A stretch of DNA of 64,000 nt from Sphaerulina vaccinii (GCA_022570795.1 JAKUDP010000002.1:2542001-2606000); one strand, 5' to 3'. Shown: positions 1-12,003, counted from the stretch's first letter. Numbers and translations are program-made. The notes: generated by a model from the letters alone, not told the origin.

Positions 1-2010
1 TAGGCACGCCAAAGACGAAGTTGAGCTCTTCAAGCGAAAGCTTCATCGTCTCCGGAACAATGAAGAAGATCACGATGAAGGCAAATATGTTAAGACCAGC
101 GTAGAGGCCGAAAGCTACTCAGACTGTCAGTCAACAGTGGCCGCACTCTCGCAGAGAACCAGTACTTACCTCCGGTTGGACCAGTCTTGTCGAGAAGGGA
201 TGGGAATGTTAGACCCAGTGCGCTACCAACAGCGTTGTTCACGCAGATGGTCAATGCGCCACCGAGCTCTCTATGCGAGAGAGGGAACGCCTCACTGAAG
301 TAGATTGACGGGATGGGTCCAATGCCTGATCCCACTGGTCAGCACACATACTCTTGTGTCAAGCCATAATGGTACTTACCAGGTCCATAGAAAGCTGAGA
401 ACAGGTATACGAAGAAGGCAATGAGCGGCACACGAGCGCTGTTATCGGTGTCAAGCAAGAAGCAGAGACCTGCAGCGAGTAGGCACCAGGCCATGTTCGG
501 GAATGTGAACAGTAGCATGTTACGTCGGCCGAAAGTATCCATCTGCGGTTGATCAATAGTCAGTAATTGTGCCGATACAGTAATAGGAGGACTTGCACGG
601 GCTTACAGTATAGACCGCTGGTAAAGCAAATATCAATGTCACAAGTCCAAATCCCCACGATGCTAACAGAGACCGAGTCACTGAATATCCAGCAGTGGAG
701 AAGATCGTCGACGAGTAGAACGCCATGATGTTGATGCCAGAGAACTGTTGACTGGAAGAATGATCAGTGCTTGCCTTGGGAGCTAGTTCCGTGCGCTGGC
801 GAGCTTACCTGATGACAATCCAAGCAGAAGCGAACGTAGCTCGTCGGATTCGAGGAATGGTGAACAGCTCCACAGCTCTAGAAGCAAGCGACTTGCCTTC
901 GAATGCAGACCTTTCAGTCTCGAGCTGCACGTGGGCAAAGTACAATTCGCGTGCGGCTTGAAGCTCCGAGTTGCGAAGTCGACAAAACGACTCGAATGCT
1001 TTCTCGTATCGCTTCTTCTTGAGATACCAACGAGGGCTCTCTGGACACCACCAGATCAGGAAGAGAAGTGGAATTGCTGGAACGAAAGCAGCCCCTAGTT
1101 GGAATCTCCACGCATTCTTGCCGACATCTTTGAACCAGAGATTGCTGCTGAAGCCAGCCAGGATACCGAAAGCAACCCAGAGCTGGAAGCTCGTGACTAG
1201 GCCTAATGGTGATGATATCAGCAAGTGTTATGTTGCAAGTAAAGTTGTTCATTATCCTTACCCCCTCGGATGTTGGCGGGACTAACTTCTGCAGTATAGA
1301 TCGGAATAGTTGAAATCTGTATTCATCAGCGCATGACCACAAGACGCAGAAAAGTTCGAGACTCTGACCTTGATGCCCATACCAAGCCCCATGAACATAC
1401 GGCATATGAGCAGCTCCCACCAATTATGCGTGAAGGCTTGGGCAAGGACAGGAAACACCACGAACAGGCCCGTGAGGAAGATAGTACCGCGTCGACCCAA
1501 GAGGTTGTTCACTGGATCTGCGGCCCAGGCACTCAGCAGTCCAAACAAAGTCGGTCCAGAATTGATGACGCCGATAAGCCAGGGTTGATCTGCAATACCG
1601 AATTCCTCAGGAAAGCTCAAGTTTGCGCCATTGGCACCTGTGTTATCCCATCCTTGAACGGCCGAACCCAGTGAAACAACTGCAACGCAGAGATATAGTG
1701 CCCTAGGAAGTCTCCAGCGGTGACTTTGCTCCGTTCGAAGGTGTTCTTTGTCCTCTTCAGTCAGCTCTGCAATGTCTTCGAAGTCGGTGGGATTCTGGGC
1801 TAGTATGGCGGCCTTCTGGAATAGCTCTTCTCGTCCCGAGAAGTTGTTGGCGATGCAGAATTGCTCGACTTGAGTCTGAAGTTCTGCTTTTGTAAGACCT
1901 AGAAGAGGATTCCTGATCTTTGCGTCAATGTTTCGCTGGACAGCCTCGAGAACTTCGTAGTGTTCCACGTGCTCAGGTGAGCTGTCGAACTTCTTCGTGT
2001 CTGATGCCAT
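1..2010 (-). CDS. MFS sugar/polyol transporter (partial, C-terminus beyond left edge)
   Basis: A plasma-membrane proton-coupled transporter of the Major Facilitator sugar-porter family. Seven exons fit on the minus strand: 2010-1369, 1316-1262, 1202-809, 751-607, 542-380, 334-170 and 114-1, all with GT...AG introns of 45-64 bases and a continuous frame. Family hallmarks seen are LGRRG after helix 2, PESPRWY at the end of helix 6, QQFSGINIMAFYSS in helix 7, FGRR, EAFPLSHRE and PETMKLSLEELNFVF near the C-terminus. The first ~90 residues form a long hydrophilic N-terminus with NPLLGLTKAEL, as in fungal inositol/polyol-type porters. The start at 2010 is the last ATG before this conserved N-terminus; an upstream in-frame ATG at 2058 is possible. 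The substrate cannot be told from sequence. It diverges from a transaldolase gene. Confidence 0.92.
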
Positions 2011-2626
2011 GGTTGAGTGAAGCTGTCGTGCTTCCCAATATGGGTATCGTGTGAGCACAAGATCGACGTATTAGAGGAGTCATCTCGAGCCATATAAGGC
2101 CACCCCATGATTGATCGGCAGTCCATTGTAATGTTCACTTGGCATCACCAAATGCCGCGCTCTTAGTGAGGGTAACGAAGTCACACCAGCATCTGTTCAT
2201 TGTCTGCGCAGGGCACCTCTTTGTTCGGAACTTTGAACTTCAATCTTTACACCGTCGTCCTTGCATGCACGTGCCGCGCCCCTCTTTTCCGCGAGCACGT
2301 GGTCTCTGCCCTGTACAGGGCATCGCAGGGCACTGCTTTGTCCAGTCAAGTGCTCGAGAGCTGTGACATCAATCCGGAATGCCGATATTTGTGTTCGCAA
2401 TCAGCTGGCTGGCAGAGGGCATGCATGCAGCAAAGCTTTGAGCTCAAAATGGATAGCCGATATGCTCACCAGACACAACCTGTACAGGTCGCATTCTGGC
2501 TGGGAAGATTAGTGCAGCACCACTCATGTCCTAGCATACAAAGCTACAACTGTGGCCTTGAGATAGTCTCCATCATCCTCCTCCTCTTTGCTCTTACCTG
2601 TAAACGATACACTCAATAGTTCAAAG
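2011..2626. promoter_or_regulatory. Divergent intergenic region, transporter / transaldolase
   Basis: A 616-base gap between two divergent start codons, so it must hold both promoters. I see no convincing gene; short open frames on both strands have no family features. The stretch around 2210-2330 is rich in GGGCA/TGCCC words (for example near 2207, 2318 and 2329), which might be regulator sites, but no canonical TATA box stands out. Confidence 0.5.
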
Positions 2627-3828
2627 ATGGCGACCAATTCAACTCAGAGCTGGCTGCAGAAGCTGGACGAGCAACTGAACGTGGATGTCGATTGGATGGA
2701 TCCAACGTACTCCAAGAACCTGCAGATCGTTCCCCATGATATGACATCGAACAACTTATGGGTCAACGAGCAGATGTCGCATCCCGACAACGCAGAGATG
2801 GTTCGAGAAGTCTGCAAGGAGCTCAAGTCCGAAGGGTGGAAAGCGGCCTATACTCGTATTGTACGCCGTCCTTCCCGTCGACTTTCTTCATATACTGATC
2901 AAAATAACATCAGGCAGTATTGATGTGCAAAGCCAACATTGATAACATTAGAGGTCGTGTCCTTCTGCAAGTCTACCCCAACGAGGCCTTCGACACCCAG
3001 GCTGTGCTCGACTCCGCTCGCGCTTATGCGCGAGAGTTTGAGCGAGCCGGCATTCCCCAGACCAGGTACTGCATCAAGATACCGAGCACGGGTCCAGCGC
3101 TCAATGCTTGCCCCAAGTTGAAGCAAGAAGGCATTCGAACTCTGGGTACCGCACTGTTCGGTCTGCCACAGGCTATAGCAGCCAGCCAAGCAGAGTGTCT
3201 GTACATCAGCCCATACTTCAATGAAGTCAAAGCACATGATGATTTGAGTCTTTGGCCAAATGTGGAGGATCCAGCAACTCAACACACAATGTCTCCGCGG
3301 ACAATGCAGATCCTGGAGACATACGCCAAGTTGTATAAGGAGACTGGCAAGGAGCAACCTCTACTGAAGCAAGCAAGGTGTGTTGACAAGGATGCGTGTC
3401 AATCCGAGATCCCACACTGACGATCAAGCAGTTTCATCACTGCTAAGGAGGCAATGGCGGCCGGCGAGCACGGTTGCCACAGTGCCACCATCTCGCCAAA
3501 GGTCCTTGACGAATTGGCCAGTCTTGAGTATGATCCAGCCAAGCAGCCAGGCGAAGGCAAACCAAAACCGGCTCACATGTATGCGGCGTATCAGACTCCG
3601 AAGCGCCTACAGGATGTGTCGAAGTTCGACCCCTTGACCGCTGGAGACACGATAGGAGAGTTGACTAGCACCCGAATCGATTATCTGGCTGACAATGGAG
3701 AGGCGTTGTGGAAGGCAATTGAAGCAGATCCAGTGACAAAGCAGCGTCTGAGGGATGCACTGGAGCTGTTTACCGGAGGCCTTCTCGAAAGCAAGGCAAA
3801 GATAGAAAAGGTGTTTCAAGAGATCTAG
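2627..3828 (+). CDS. Transaldolase-family protein
   Basis: A class I aldolase-fold protein of the transaldolase family, which moves a dihydroxyacetone unit between sugar phosphates in the pentose phosphate pathway. Three exons (2627-2860, 2914-3377, 3432-3828) give 364 residues. The predicted Schiff-base lysine lies in RYCIKIPSTGPAL at about residue 130, followed by EGIRTLGTALFGLPQA and YISPYFNEV, the usual order of transaldolase strands. The N-terminus QSWLQKLDEQLNVDVDWMDP resembles fungal transaldolase paralogues rather than the main housekeeping TAL1, so it may be a specialised copy. It diverges from a sugar transporter and converges with a bHLH regulator. Confidence 0.85.
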
Positions 3829-3877
3829 AGGCCTTTAGAATTCGTGATGTTTGCGAGTGTCCCAATAGAAAAGTCAA

Positions 3878-4524
3878 TTACTGTCTTTGACCACTTAGCA
3901 TCTCGACTGAGACGACTTGGGAACCCCGCCGTGTTGCTTGAAAAGAGTTCGTATTAGATTGTGCCCATCGTGATACGTCTGAGCGCGGCGCTGCCATAGC
4001 ATCGTTGTAAACCGGCGGCGACACCAGCTCGGGCACCAAGACTCGAGAGTCAGGCATGGAACAATCTATGCCCAGCATTTCGTGCATAAGATCCTGCGAC
4101 CCAGGTGGGCCAATGGAGAGAGGCGATATTACTGAGCCAGTGCTGAGTATACTCCGCAGCTGGCCGTTCTCCACGAGAAGGGCATCGTTCTGAACCGAAA
4201 TGGATGCCAAAAGTTCGCTCGAACTTCGCACAGTCGCAAGTAGATGTCGTATGTGATTTATGGCCTCTTCAACAACAGCGTTCTTGGAGAGCTGGCTTCT
4301 CTTGGTGTCTTCGAGCTGCGGTATGAGCGATGCAAGCTCCTGCAGATCCAGCCTGTCAACTAGCGATACGACCACAATGGCGAAGTGGGTAAACACACCA
4401 ATAACTTTTCATTGAACGCCTCGCGGCGTTCCTTCTCTATAGCCAGATGAGCGGCTCGATCTGCCGCTGTGAACTTTTGGGCTCGCTTTCTGCGATCACC
4501 TCCCGCCGTCCGTGTATCATTCAT
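3878..4524 (-). CDS. bHLH transcription factor
   Basis: A short nuclear DNA-binding protein of 195 residues from two exons (4524-4399, 4339-3878). The basic region is RAAHLAIEKERREAFNEKLL; its H, E and R pattern is the one that reads E-box DNA (CANNTG). The intron falls exactly between basic/helix 1 and the rest of helix 1 (ELASLIPQL), and helix 2 is KNAVVEEAINHIRHLL, followed by a leucine-rich coiled segment. The C-terminal ~100 residues are Ser/Pro-rich and probably disordered. The start is the only in-frame ATG before the basic region; the open frame extends to 4719 without ATG, so an upstream exon is possible. It converges on the transaldolase with 49 bases between the stops. Confidence 0.85.
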
Positions 4525-5203
4525 GGCAGAAAGTGCAAAGCACAGTTTATCGTGTCCTTGCCCTTTCTCAAAGGCATCCGAACCTTGGGGCGTCGTGATC
4601 CTGTCGTTGTATTGCCCAGACCGCTTTGTCTTACTACGTGGCGTGTAAAAGGTGACCGCAACTGGTATTTTAGCCAGCAATCTCTCTGTTCTTTGTCCCT
4701 CGTGTAAATCCTTACACAACTGCGGGGAAGTCCTGGTTCATTGCGTGACTGTTGGTGAGGAGGCAGAGCAGCGGACCACAGCTGGCAACATATTTCGCGC
4801 CTCCGTCAGATGGATTATCGGTGCTACAGTCTCAGCCGTGGTCCATCATTCTTGCTCGTTCGTGGCCACGCTGACAATAAGCGTCGCGCGACGCCGACGC
4901 CTGAATGGTCATTTGCTTCTCTCAACAAGACAGCTATAGCCACGCCATCCAGTCCAGGCACGGACTCGTGAAGAGTTCGACATCTCACGTCAGGAAGGAC
5001 TGTGCCTGTCCGGTGTTGCATACGTTGGACTGTCTTGTCGTTGAATGATGATGAGATGTGCTGGAGTCTGAAGGAAAACGCGAAACGAACAGCCAAGAAT
5101 ACCAAGTGCCAAGCTGGTCGACACTTCATGGCTTCCCACTTTGCATCTTCTTCACTTCTTCTCTCCATTCCTGGCAATTGGTTCAAGCTCCAAATTCGAT
5201 ATA
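4525..5203. promoter_or_regulatory. Divergent intergenic region, bHLH / CAX exchanger
   Basis: About 680 bases between divergent starts. No supported gene. The open frames seen here on both strands lack conserved features and are probably promoter and leader sequence. A missing upstream exon of the bHLH gene could lie here. Confidence 0.4.
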
Positions 5204-6772
5204 ATGAGCTCGAATAGTCATACCGGTCATCATGGCAATGGCAATGGCAATGGCGAGTCGACGCCGCTTTTGCCGCACCGAAACACACCTCACACCTTCG
5301 CAGACGGAATAGGTGTGTCGAGCAAGCAGATATAGAAACATCAGCTTACTGACAACTTGTACAGCCCACGAAGGCGAGAGTGGACGTCACGGCTTTCACC
5401 CAAAGCAGTTTGCCTCCATCGTCGCCCGCTCTTCAAGCCGTGTCTCATCAGTTGTCAATTTGCTCTGGCCATTTGTAGTGGTTGCTATCGTCCTCAACTT
5501 CACCACAGATGCTCACCTCTGGATTTTTGCTACTTCCTATCTGGCGATGATACCTGCCGCGAACCTGCTTGGCTTTGCAGGACAGGAATTCGCACGTAAG
5601 ATGCCAAAAGTTGCCGGAATACTTATTGAAACTACATTCGGATCCGTCGTCGAAATTGTCCTCTTCATTGTGCTGATTATCAAGCACGAACCGCAGAAGG
5701 AAGAAGAGGGAAATGGAGACGAAGGCAATCTTATACCGATTATACAGGCTGCAATATTGGGCTCTATACTTACCAATTTGCTGCTATGCTTGGGACTGTG
5801 CTTCGTAGCCGCTGGCATTCGCAAACACAACCAAAACCAGAAATTCCATGCTGTCGTATCTGAAGTCGGCAGTGGCCTACTTCTAGTCGCGGCCTTCGGA
5901 TTGCTCATTCCATCGGCTTTCTACTCTGCCCTTAAGACAGAGACCGTGTCCGCCCTCCACGAGCACTTCACCAAAAGCAAGCTTGATAACGACATTTTGC
6001 GAATCAGCCAGGCCACGTCAGTGATCCTGATCATCGCATATGGGCTGTATCTCGTCTATAGCTGCACCTCTGCTCATTCCATCTTTGACGAGGTCATTGA
6101 GCAAGACGAACATCAGGATGCTGACCATCATGAGGTATACGCGCGCACCTCAAAACATATGCATACTTTGCTGACACCTTGCAGGATATGCTAAAGCCCA
6201 AGTTGACGATGACTGAGGCTCTGATGGCCATCACTATCGCCATAGTCTTCGTCGTCATACTACTTATCATCCTGGTTGAGCAGATCGAGCCTGTCGTGGA
6301 AGCTGGAGTACCAGATCAATTCCTTGGTCTCATCTTACTCCCGCTTGTCGAAAAAGCAGCTGAGCATCTCACTTCGATCGATGAAGCATGGGACGGCGTC
6401 ATAAACGTGGCTCTGTACCACTGCATAGGTCCTTCCATACAGACAGCGCTCTTCAATGCTCCTCTTGTCGTTCTTGTGGGCTGGGCAATCGGGAAGCCAA
6501 TGGATCTGAATTTCGAGATCTTCATGATCGTTCTACTTGTCCTATCTATTCTGGTCGTTGGGAACTTCTTGCGGGATCAGGAATCCAACTGGTTGGAAGG
6601 CAGCTTACTGGTGGTCGTGTACGTTATCATCGCGATCGCAAGCTTCTACTACCCCAATCCAGACGTCGCAACATCGAACGGGATCGAAAGCGTGGTTCGC
6701 CAGAATGTCACGATTCTCTTGGAGCTTTACAAGCAGCTACTTGCTCTGCCACTGGCACAAAACGCATTATGA
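5204..6772 (+). CDS. Vacuolar Ca2+/H+ exchanger (CAX family, VCX1-like)
   Basis: A cation/proton antiporter that loads Ca2+ (often also Mn2+) into the vacuole using the proton gradient. Three exons (5204-5312, 5365-6134, 6185-6772) give 488 residues. After a Gly/Asn-rich N-terminal tail there are about eleven membrane segments. The two inverted CAX repeats are visible: the first at ETTFGSVVEIVLFIV, the second at VEKAAEHLTSIDEAWDGVIN followed by SIQTALFNAPLVVLVGW. The first repeat reads FGSVVE where many exchangers have FGNAVE. An acidic loop (EEEGNGDEGN, and DEVIEQDEHQDADHHE near residue 290) separates the halves, as is usual in the family. Confidence 0.92.
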
Positions 6773-6908
6773 GGCACATTGTTGATAGATTGCTCAATAC
6801 GTTACGAACTTATATCATCTGGCTGCCAGGGTATCATCACACGCGCATATAGCTCTCTTGCCTCGGTCTACCTGAGCGTCTTGGCGAGTTTCTCGGTTTT
6901 GGAACCAT

Positions 6909-7349
6909 TCACCACCCTCCGCCACCACCACCTCGTCCACCGGGACCGCCACCCATACCTCCACCAGGTCCTCCATGATGTCCACCGCCACCAAACTGTG
7001 GCCCGCCTTGATTTCCCCCGAATTCTTGGCCTCCACCGAAGCCACCTTGGGGACCATGGTTACCGCCGTGTTGTTGCTGACCGCCGAAGCCTCCCTGTGG
7101 TCCACCGAAGCCGCCATTATTGCCTTGGTGGCCGCCCTGATGATGGCCGCCGCTCATTCCTCCTCCGAAACCAGAACCTGGACCATTGTTGGTGAACCCA
7201 GGACCGCCTTGGCCCTGGTACTGTTGTTGCTGTTGAGGTTGATACTGTTGTTGTTGTGGTGGGTATGGGGGCTGGCCGTTGTTGTTGTGAGATTGCTTGT
7301 TGTGCATTTTCTGCTCCACCTTATGTTCGATCTTGTCCAGGAGGCCCAT
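6909..7349 (-). CDS. Small Gln/Gly-rich low-complexity protein
   Basis: A single-exon frame of 146 residues. The first ~20 residues (MGLLDKIEHKVEQKMHNK) can form an amphipathic helix. Next come an Asn/Gln-rich segment with two runs of glutamine (residues ~30-45), and then ~95 residues dominated by GGF, GGH and GGP repeats with no stop until the final Trp. There is no signal peptide or membrane segment. The composition is that of prion-like or glycine-rich assembly proteins; no catalytic function can be named. Low sequence complexity makes homology search unreliable, but a clean ATG, a single frame and a biased but ordered composition support a real gene. Confidence 0.7.
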   Translation of the reverse strand: MGLLDKIEHKVEQKMHNKQSHNNNGQPPYPPQQQQYQPQQQQQYQGQGGPGFTNNGPGSGFGGGMSGGHHQGGHQGNNGGFGGPQGGFGGQQQHGGNHGPQGGFGGGQEFGGNQGGPQFGGGGHHGGPGGGMGGGPGGRGGGGGGW

Positions 7350-8233
7350 ATTGATTGTTCAAAGTGTTCTGTATGATATGATAACTGTTGATGCTTCACT
7401 GGAATAACTGCTGACTGTTGATAGGTTCGCTGTTAGATCTGTAATCGAACAAGAGAAGTGACTAGACATCTCGAGCACTATATGCCACACTAGCTAACAA
7501 TCATCATAGCCAGGCCTGGCGTCATTCAAGCCATTGTTCATCAGCTTGCACGCACAGTCCGCGTCACAGGCCCAAAGATCTGGATTCTGCAAAGAGTTTC
7601 GGTGGTTCGACAACGAAGCCTTGCAAAGCTCATACGCGTGTCGCCTTGGCATGATGGTCCGCCACGAAAGTGGTCCCGCATTGGAGCCATTGATTGACGT
7701 TCATTGGCTACAAGAACGAGACGCCACAGCAGCTCCAGCCTTCAACATTCGTGTTCGACATCATCTTCCACTCTCAGCCTTGCTGGCTCGCCGAATTCGT
7801 TGCCAGCCTCACAAAAGGCTCTCCAGGAAAGGCGATCCTGACATCAAGGATCCCTTACTTGCTGAGTCGGACCATCCAGACTCGGTGCGAGATGAGCAAG
7901 CACGCCTGTCGCATACTCTCCGCGCTTTGGTCACGAAGCGAGCTGTCATCAACTTGAGGCGTGTCAGAACTCTCCACGTCGGGGCTGATGTACTGCTGGC
8001 AGACTGAAGGACTCCTCTACTGGATTTAGCAGATGGGTGAAACCAGAAACAAGGTGCTGTCAGCTCGAGCCTTGTCGCGAAGTGGACCAAGCAAAATCTG
8101 CTCCTGAAGGCCTGGACACGATGGAACGCTTTCTGGCCTGTCAACTATGCACTCTTCTTCAACACCTTGTCCATGCTTCATGATCCTTCGGAAATCTGGC
8201 GAGTCGTGTGCTGGCCACAATGATTTGAGATCT
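7350..8233. other. Intergenic stretch, no supported gene
   Basis: About 880 bases holding the 5' region of the Gln/Gly-rich gene and the 3' flank of the Zn2Cys6 gene. A 157-codon plus-strand frame (7534-8007) and a 111-codon minus-strand frame (7809-8144) overlap each other; neither has recognisable features, so I do not call either. Confidence 0.4.
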
Positions 8234-9762
8234 TCAAACTGCCTCCATATCCTGGCGACGACGCTTCAATGTGTAGCCACATGCCTCTGCAGGAAAGTCG
8301 AGGAGTGCACGCACTCGATGGTTCCCATGTTCCTCCAAATACATGCAGAGTGCTGTAGCGTCACGCAGCACACGCGGTGCCACCCACCAGAACTTCACAC
8401 TACCTGCGACTCGTTAGAACACAAGCCACGGTCATAACATCACATCACATCCCTTGATGTCATCAGATGGATCGCGCCCAAGGGAACTTACACATGAGGC
8501 CGAACCAATAAGCTAGAATCAGCAAAGCCCTGTGATCATTCACCTGTGCCTTAGCGAAGAACTTCTTGTTCAAGCCAGCCAAACAGCTGAGATATTTGAT
8601 CAGGTTGTTGGTGCACCGCTCGACAAGCATCAATGGCGCCAAGGACTGAAGAGCCTGCCAGTAGGAGTTCCTTTGCAGATTCTCAGCATTCTCACGAATG
8701 CCGCACAGGCGCAGCATATCGAGTGGCAGCCCTTTGCTGGCATCACGCTCGTACGCTGCATACTCCCATACAGGACGAAGCAGGCTGTCGGCATGATACT
8801 GAGCGGTGCTTTCCACTAGAGGCATCAGACCCATCTGCATATTAAGCCAATCGAGCCTAGATGGAGATCCGCTGAAGACCCAGGAGTCCCCAGGATTTGT
8901 AGAGTCAATGTAACAGAAGTACTGCATATTGATCATCATGCTGGTCAGGAATGTGGTTAGTATATGGAGGTCACATACGGACCATTCACATGACATACCT
9001 CGTGAGCAGGATCGCATCTGAATCAGCTCTGGTAATTGGCTTGTTGATCGCATGCTGGAAGTCTCCAAGAGCTACCTGCAAATGCGAGAGTTTGGGTATT
9101 CGGAACCCATTCACTTGGAAGTGGTCTAGATGCAAGCATGCAATGCTCAATATTCCATGCAGCAGATATGTATGCTGCGTACATGATCAGCAGGGCTCAT
9201 ACATCTGATCGCTCTGCTTGCGCACCTCTTGGGCAAGCCGCAATACAGACATACGGTACTCACGAGCTTGAGCTCCCACGAGAAGATCCGAGCAGGTTAT
9301 GCTATCAACCGGTCCCCCCGTGACAGCATCGTAATGCTTCAGAAGGTAAAGGTCTCGCGATCCTTGCTCCATGGATTTCGGAATTTGTATTGACGACGCT
9401 TCAGATACTGCCGGGCTTACTGGGCTAGTAGCATCGCTGGTAGTCTCGACTGCCCTCTTCTTCGCTGCACGCGCTCCTGGAGCATGGTAGTTGCAGGTCG
9501 ACTTGGACTTTTCGCAGCGTCCGCAGATAGGCTGTTTCTCGTCACACTGTTGATGTGGCTTAGTATCACCTCATACTAGCAATGGGCGTTGACATACCTT
9601 CACTCTCTTCTGCTTGCATTCGAAGCAGCCAAGGCGTGACTTCCTGTGGCTCTTCCGAGTCGTATAGGACTTGACCACATCACTTCCATTGCTTGCCGCG
9701 GTTCTGACCGAGAACACGTGGTAGCCAGGCGTCGATTGCTTGATCACTTTATCGGAGGACAT
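8234..9762 (-). CDS. Zn(II)2Cys6 transcription factor (Upc2/fungal_trans_2-like)
   Basis: A fungal-specific zinc-cluster regulator of 426 residues from five exons: 9762-9598, 9546-9226, 9174-8999, 8940-8492 and 8403-8234. The zinc cluster (residues ~48-77) reads SRLGCFECKQKRVK, then CDEKQPICGRC and STC, with an intron after RVK as in many of these genes. It is followed by a basic KK linker and a regulatory domain starting LAQEHTYLLHGILSIACLHL. The last exon is short and ends EHGNHRVRALLDFPAEACGY...KRRRQDMEAV, a tail common to the Upc2-like group, whose members control sterol uptake or secondary pathways. The target genes are unknown. Confidence 0.88.
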
Positions 9763-10875
9763 TGGCAGTGCCAGAACAGGCAAACGACATCTGCAGGCAC
9801 TCTTGTATGAATCCTGACAGAGTGGATGGGTAACACATATATTCCAGCAGATGCTCAGCAGGGTTGTCCATACTGCTTGACTAAACTTTAGATGTCTCGT
9901 TTTCCTGCTATGGAATAGCTTGACGAGCAGAGGCGGAAAGGAATGCTGCTTCTCCAGTCAGGACGCGTATCTGAAACAGAGTTCAGCTAAGGATGGGCCC
10001 GAATATGTGTACCAGACGTCAGCTTTGCACTTACCATAAACCGTATGTGTGGAAGCGATCGGATGGCGTAATTGCGGCTCTTTGCTTCAAGAATGTATGG
10101 GCGGCCACTCGAACTACACCACACCTTCGGTAGTCTATTGTGTGCCCTGAGGCGCAGGGCTACGCTATGGTGCTCAGTAACTGTCTCTTGGGGGATGGTC
10201 TATGCAGCTACCGCTTCCACCAAACGCCTTGCTGATACGGCCGTAAGTGGAGGGACCTGATTGAGATGCAGTTGCGACACCTACATTAGCAGAATAGTTG
10301 GAGAAGTCGACGAAAGCGCGACAGGACGGGCTTTTCGAAAGTCCGTGAGAGGGTTTTCCTACAGTACTGGTCGGACTCTGCCCTCAGCAGAGCCTGCAGC
10401 GTAAAAGCAGCTCTCCACCTCTCCACTTCTCCGCTGGCTGAAGTCGAACAATGGGTACGAAATTTGCGAGGTTTCATGAGGCAAGAGTGTGTGAGAATGT
10501 CTTGAAACGGAGAGCGCAACGTCGGACACCGTCCCGTCAGTCCAGCATCAACAGTGTGCACGCACGATCAGCAAGCCATCGCGTCACCAGGCATTGTAGA
10601 GGGTCAATGGCGTCGTCTTCAATGCGGAATTCCGCCATGGAGTCCTTACCGTGAGAATCCCCACTTCGAACAGAGCGATCGCGACAGATCTCATTAGACA
10701 AAGAGACACGATCTATATTGGGATCTGGTCAACCACACGAGATACAAAGAAGAATAAATGATGACCAGCCACTTCCATTGTCGCGATATTAGGATACACC
10801 TTGCCGTCTTCCATCCCCGTACTTACAATTTGCTCAGCAGCAACTCACAAACACGCGCAGGTCGCATGACACGAA
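9763..10875. other. Intergenic stretch, no supported gene
   Basis: About 1.1 kb upstream of the Zn2Cys6 gene and of a plus-strand hypothetical gene. Only short, mutually overlapping open frames occur. It probably holds two promoters; no motif is distinctive enough to name. Confidence 0.4.
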
Positions 10876-11646
10876 ATGGCTGTTTCTCTAGGCATACTCG
10901 CGTTCACAACGCGGCTGACTCTTTCGCTTTCATCAGCAGTGGTCTCGTCCGAGCTGTTCGATGCGACGCAATTACCAACGATATCGTGTCAACCCACTGT
11001 GTCAATGCAGGCATCGATCTTTTCACCGAACAGCGAGCGTAACCACTGGGCATGGAACTGCGTGTCGGTGATTATCACTGTAGTCGTCACTTGTCAGAGA
11101 CCCAACCTTCTTGGCTGCATCATCTCAGGCATGGCGTGTTGGGAATGGTCGGCTCGAAAGTTCAAGGCTGCAAGAGAAGCGTGGAGTCTCCTAGGGTGGA
11201 CCGCCTCGATGCTGCCGAAGGGCGTAGCCCGTGCCGTTGTTGTAGTGGAAGCGGAGAAGGCGAAGAAGAAGGAGTCGAGGGCGGCTCGCCGTCAGAAACG
11301 ACGAAAGGAGCGTGCAGAGGTCAACGATGCTGAAAACAGCGAGGACGAAGATGCGGACGCGAGACTTCCTCAGGCACGGAGGAGTAGCTGCCAGACTGGC
11401 CTGCTTCTGGGCGCCAATCTAGCTCATATTGCAAGACCTGAGCAGCCTATACGCCAAAGAAGGCCTAAGGCGGCTTGCAATGCTCTCGAGGTACCAGCTC
11501 AGAGGGCGCAGGAGATGTATGTCCTTTCGCATCTGAGACCGCTTCCAGGTAAGAGGATTCGAATGGGAGATGACGTGAGCATGCACGGAATCAATGGAAG
11601 GTACTTGGATCTTGATCTTCCAGTAGCTTGTCCCCCTACTGCTTAG
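10876..11646 (+). CDS. Hypothetical protein with basic and acidic tracts
   Basis: A 256-codon uninterrupted frame with an ATG start, not recognised as any family. The N-terminal ~40 residues are hydrophobic and Ser/Thr-rich. A short tryptophan-rich segment (residues ~55-110) follows, then a strongly basic run (EKAKKKESRAARRQKRRKER, about residues 125-145) directly followed by an acidic one (ENSEDEDAD). Such paired tracts are common in nuclear proteins. Against the call: no conserved domain, no introns and unusual N-terminal composition. It could be partly mis-framed or non-coding. Confidence 0.4.
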   Translation: MAVSLGILAFTTRLTLSLSSAVVSSELFDATQLPTISCQPTVSMQASIFSPNSERNHWAWNCVSVIITVVVTCQRPNLLGCIISGMACWEWSARKFKAAREAWSLLGWTASMLPKGVARAVVVVEAEKAKKKESRAARRQKRRKERAEVNDAENSEDEDADARLPQARRSSCQTGLLLGANLAHIARPEQPIRQRRPKAACNALEVPAQRAQEMYVLSHLRPLPGKRIRMGDDVSMHGINGRYLDLDLPVACPPTA

Positions 11647-12003
11647 GTATTATCAATATGTTTGGCCTCGCTGGCGAGCGTCAGACGTTTTCCGACCAAT
11701 TGGCTTCCATATGTTTCCGTTTGACTCCGACTGAGGCATGCTTGTGCTATTTCAGCCGTCCCAGCATGCAAGTGAGACGAACACTTTCAGAACACGTAGA
11801 AAAGGGCCGTCATGACCTCGTGATGATAGATGTGTGATGGAGACGTGAAGCAACTCGGGTGGACGGTGAGCATCAGGGCAGATGCCTGTATAGATTTGCC
11901 GAGACCGAGAGGTGATATGATGTCAGCTTCGATATGTTCAATGTTCAGCTTTTGATTCACGAACAACATGAACACGACCAACCCGACCTGATCAGAACCA
12001 GCC
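11647..12003. other. Short intergenic stretch
   Basis: About 360 bases between a hypothetical gene and the RING protein on the same strand. Nothing beyond a probable terminator and promoter is visible. Confidence 0.4.

Noticed and set aside
7534..8144. Overlapping plus and minus frames of 111-157 codons
   Set aside because: Neither has splice support, a known domain or conservation-like patterns; they overlap on opposite strands.
9066..9078. Apparent acceptor TTTGCAG in the Zn2Cys6 gene
   Set aside because: Reading straight through gives the family sequence HLDHFQVNGFRIPKLSHLQ; the true intron is 9175-9225.
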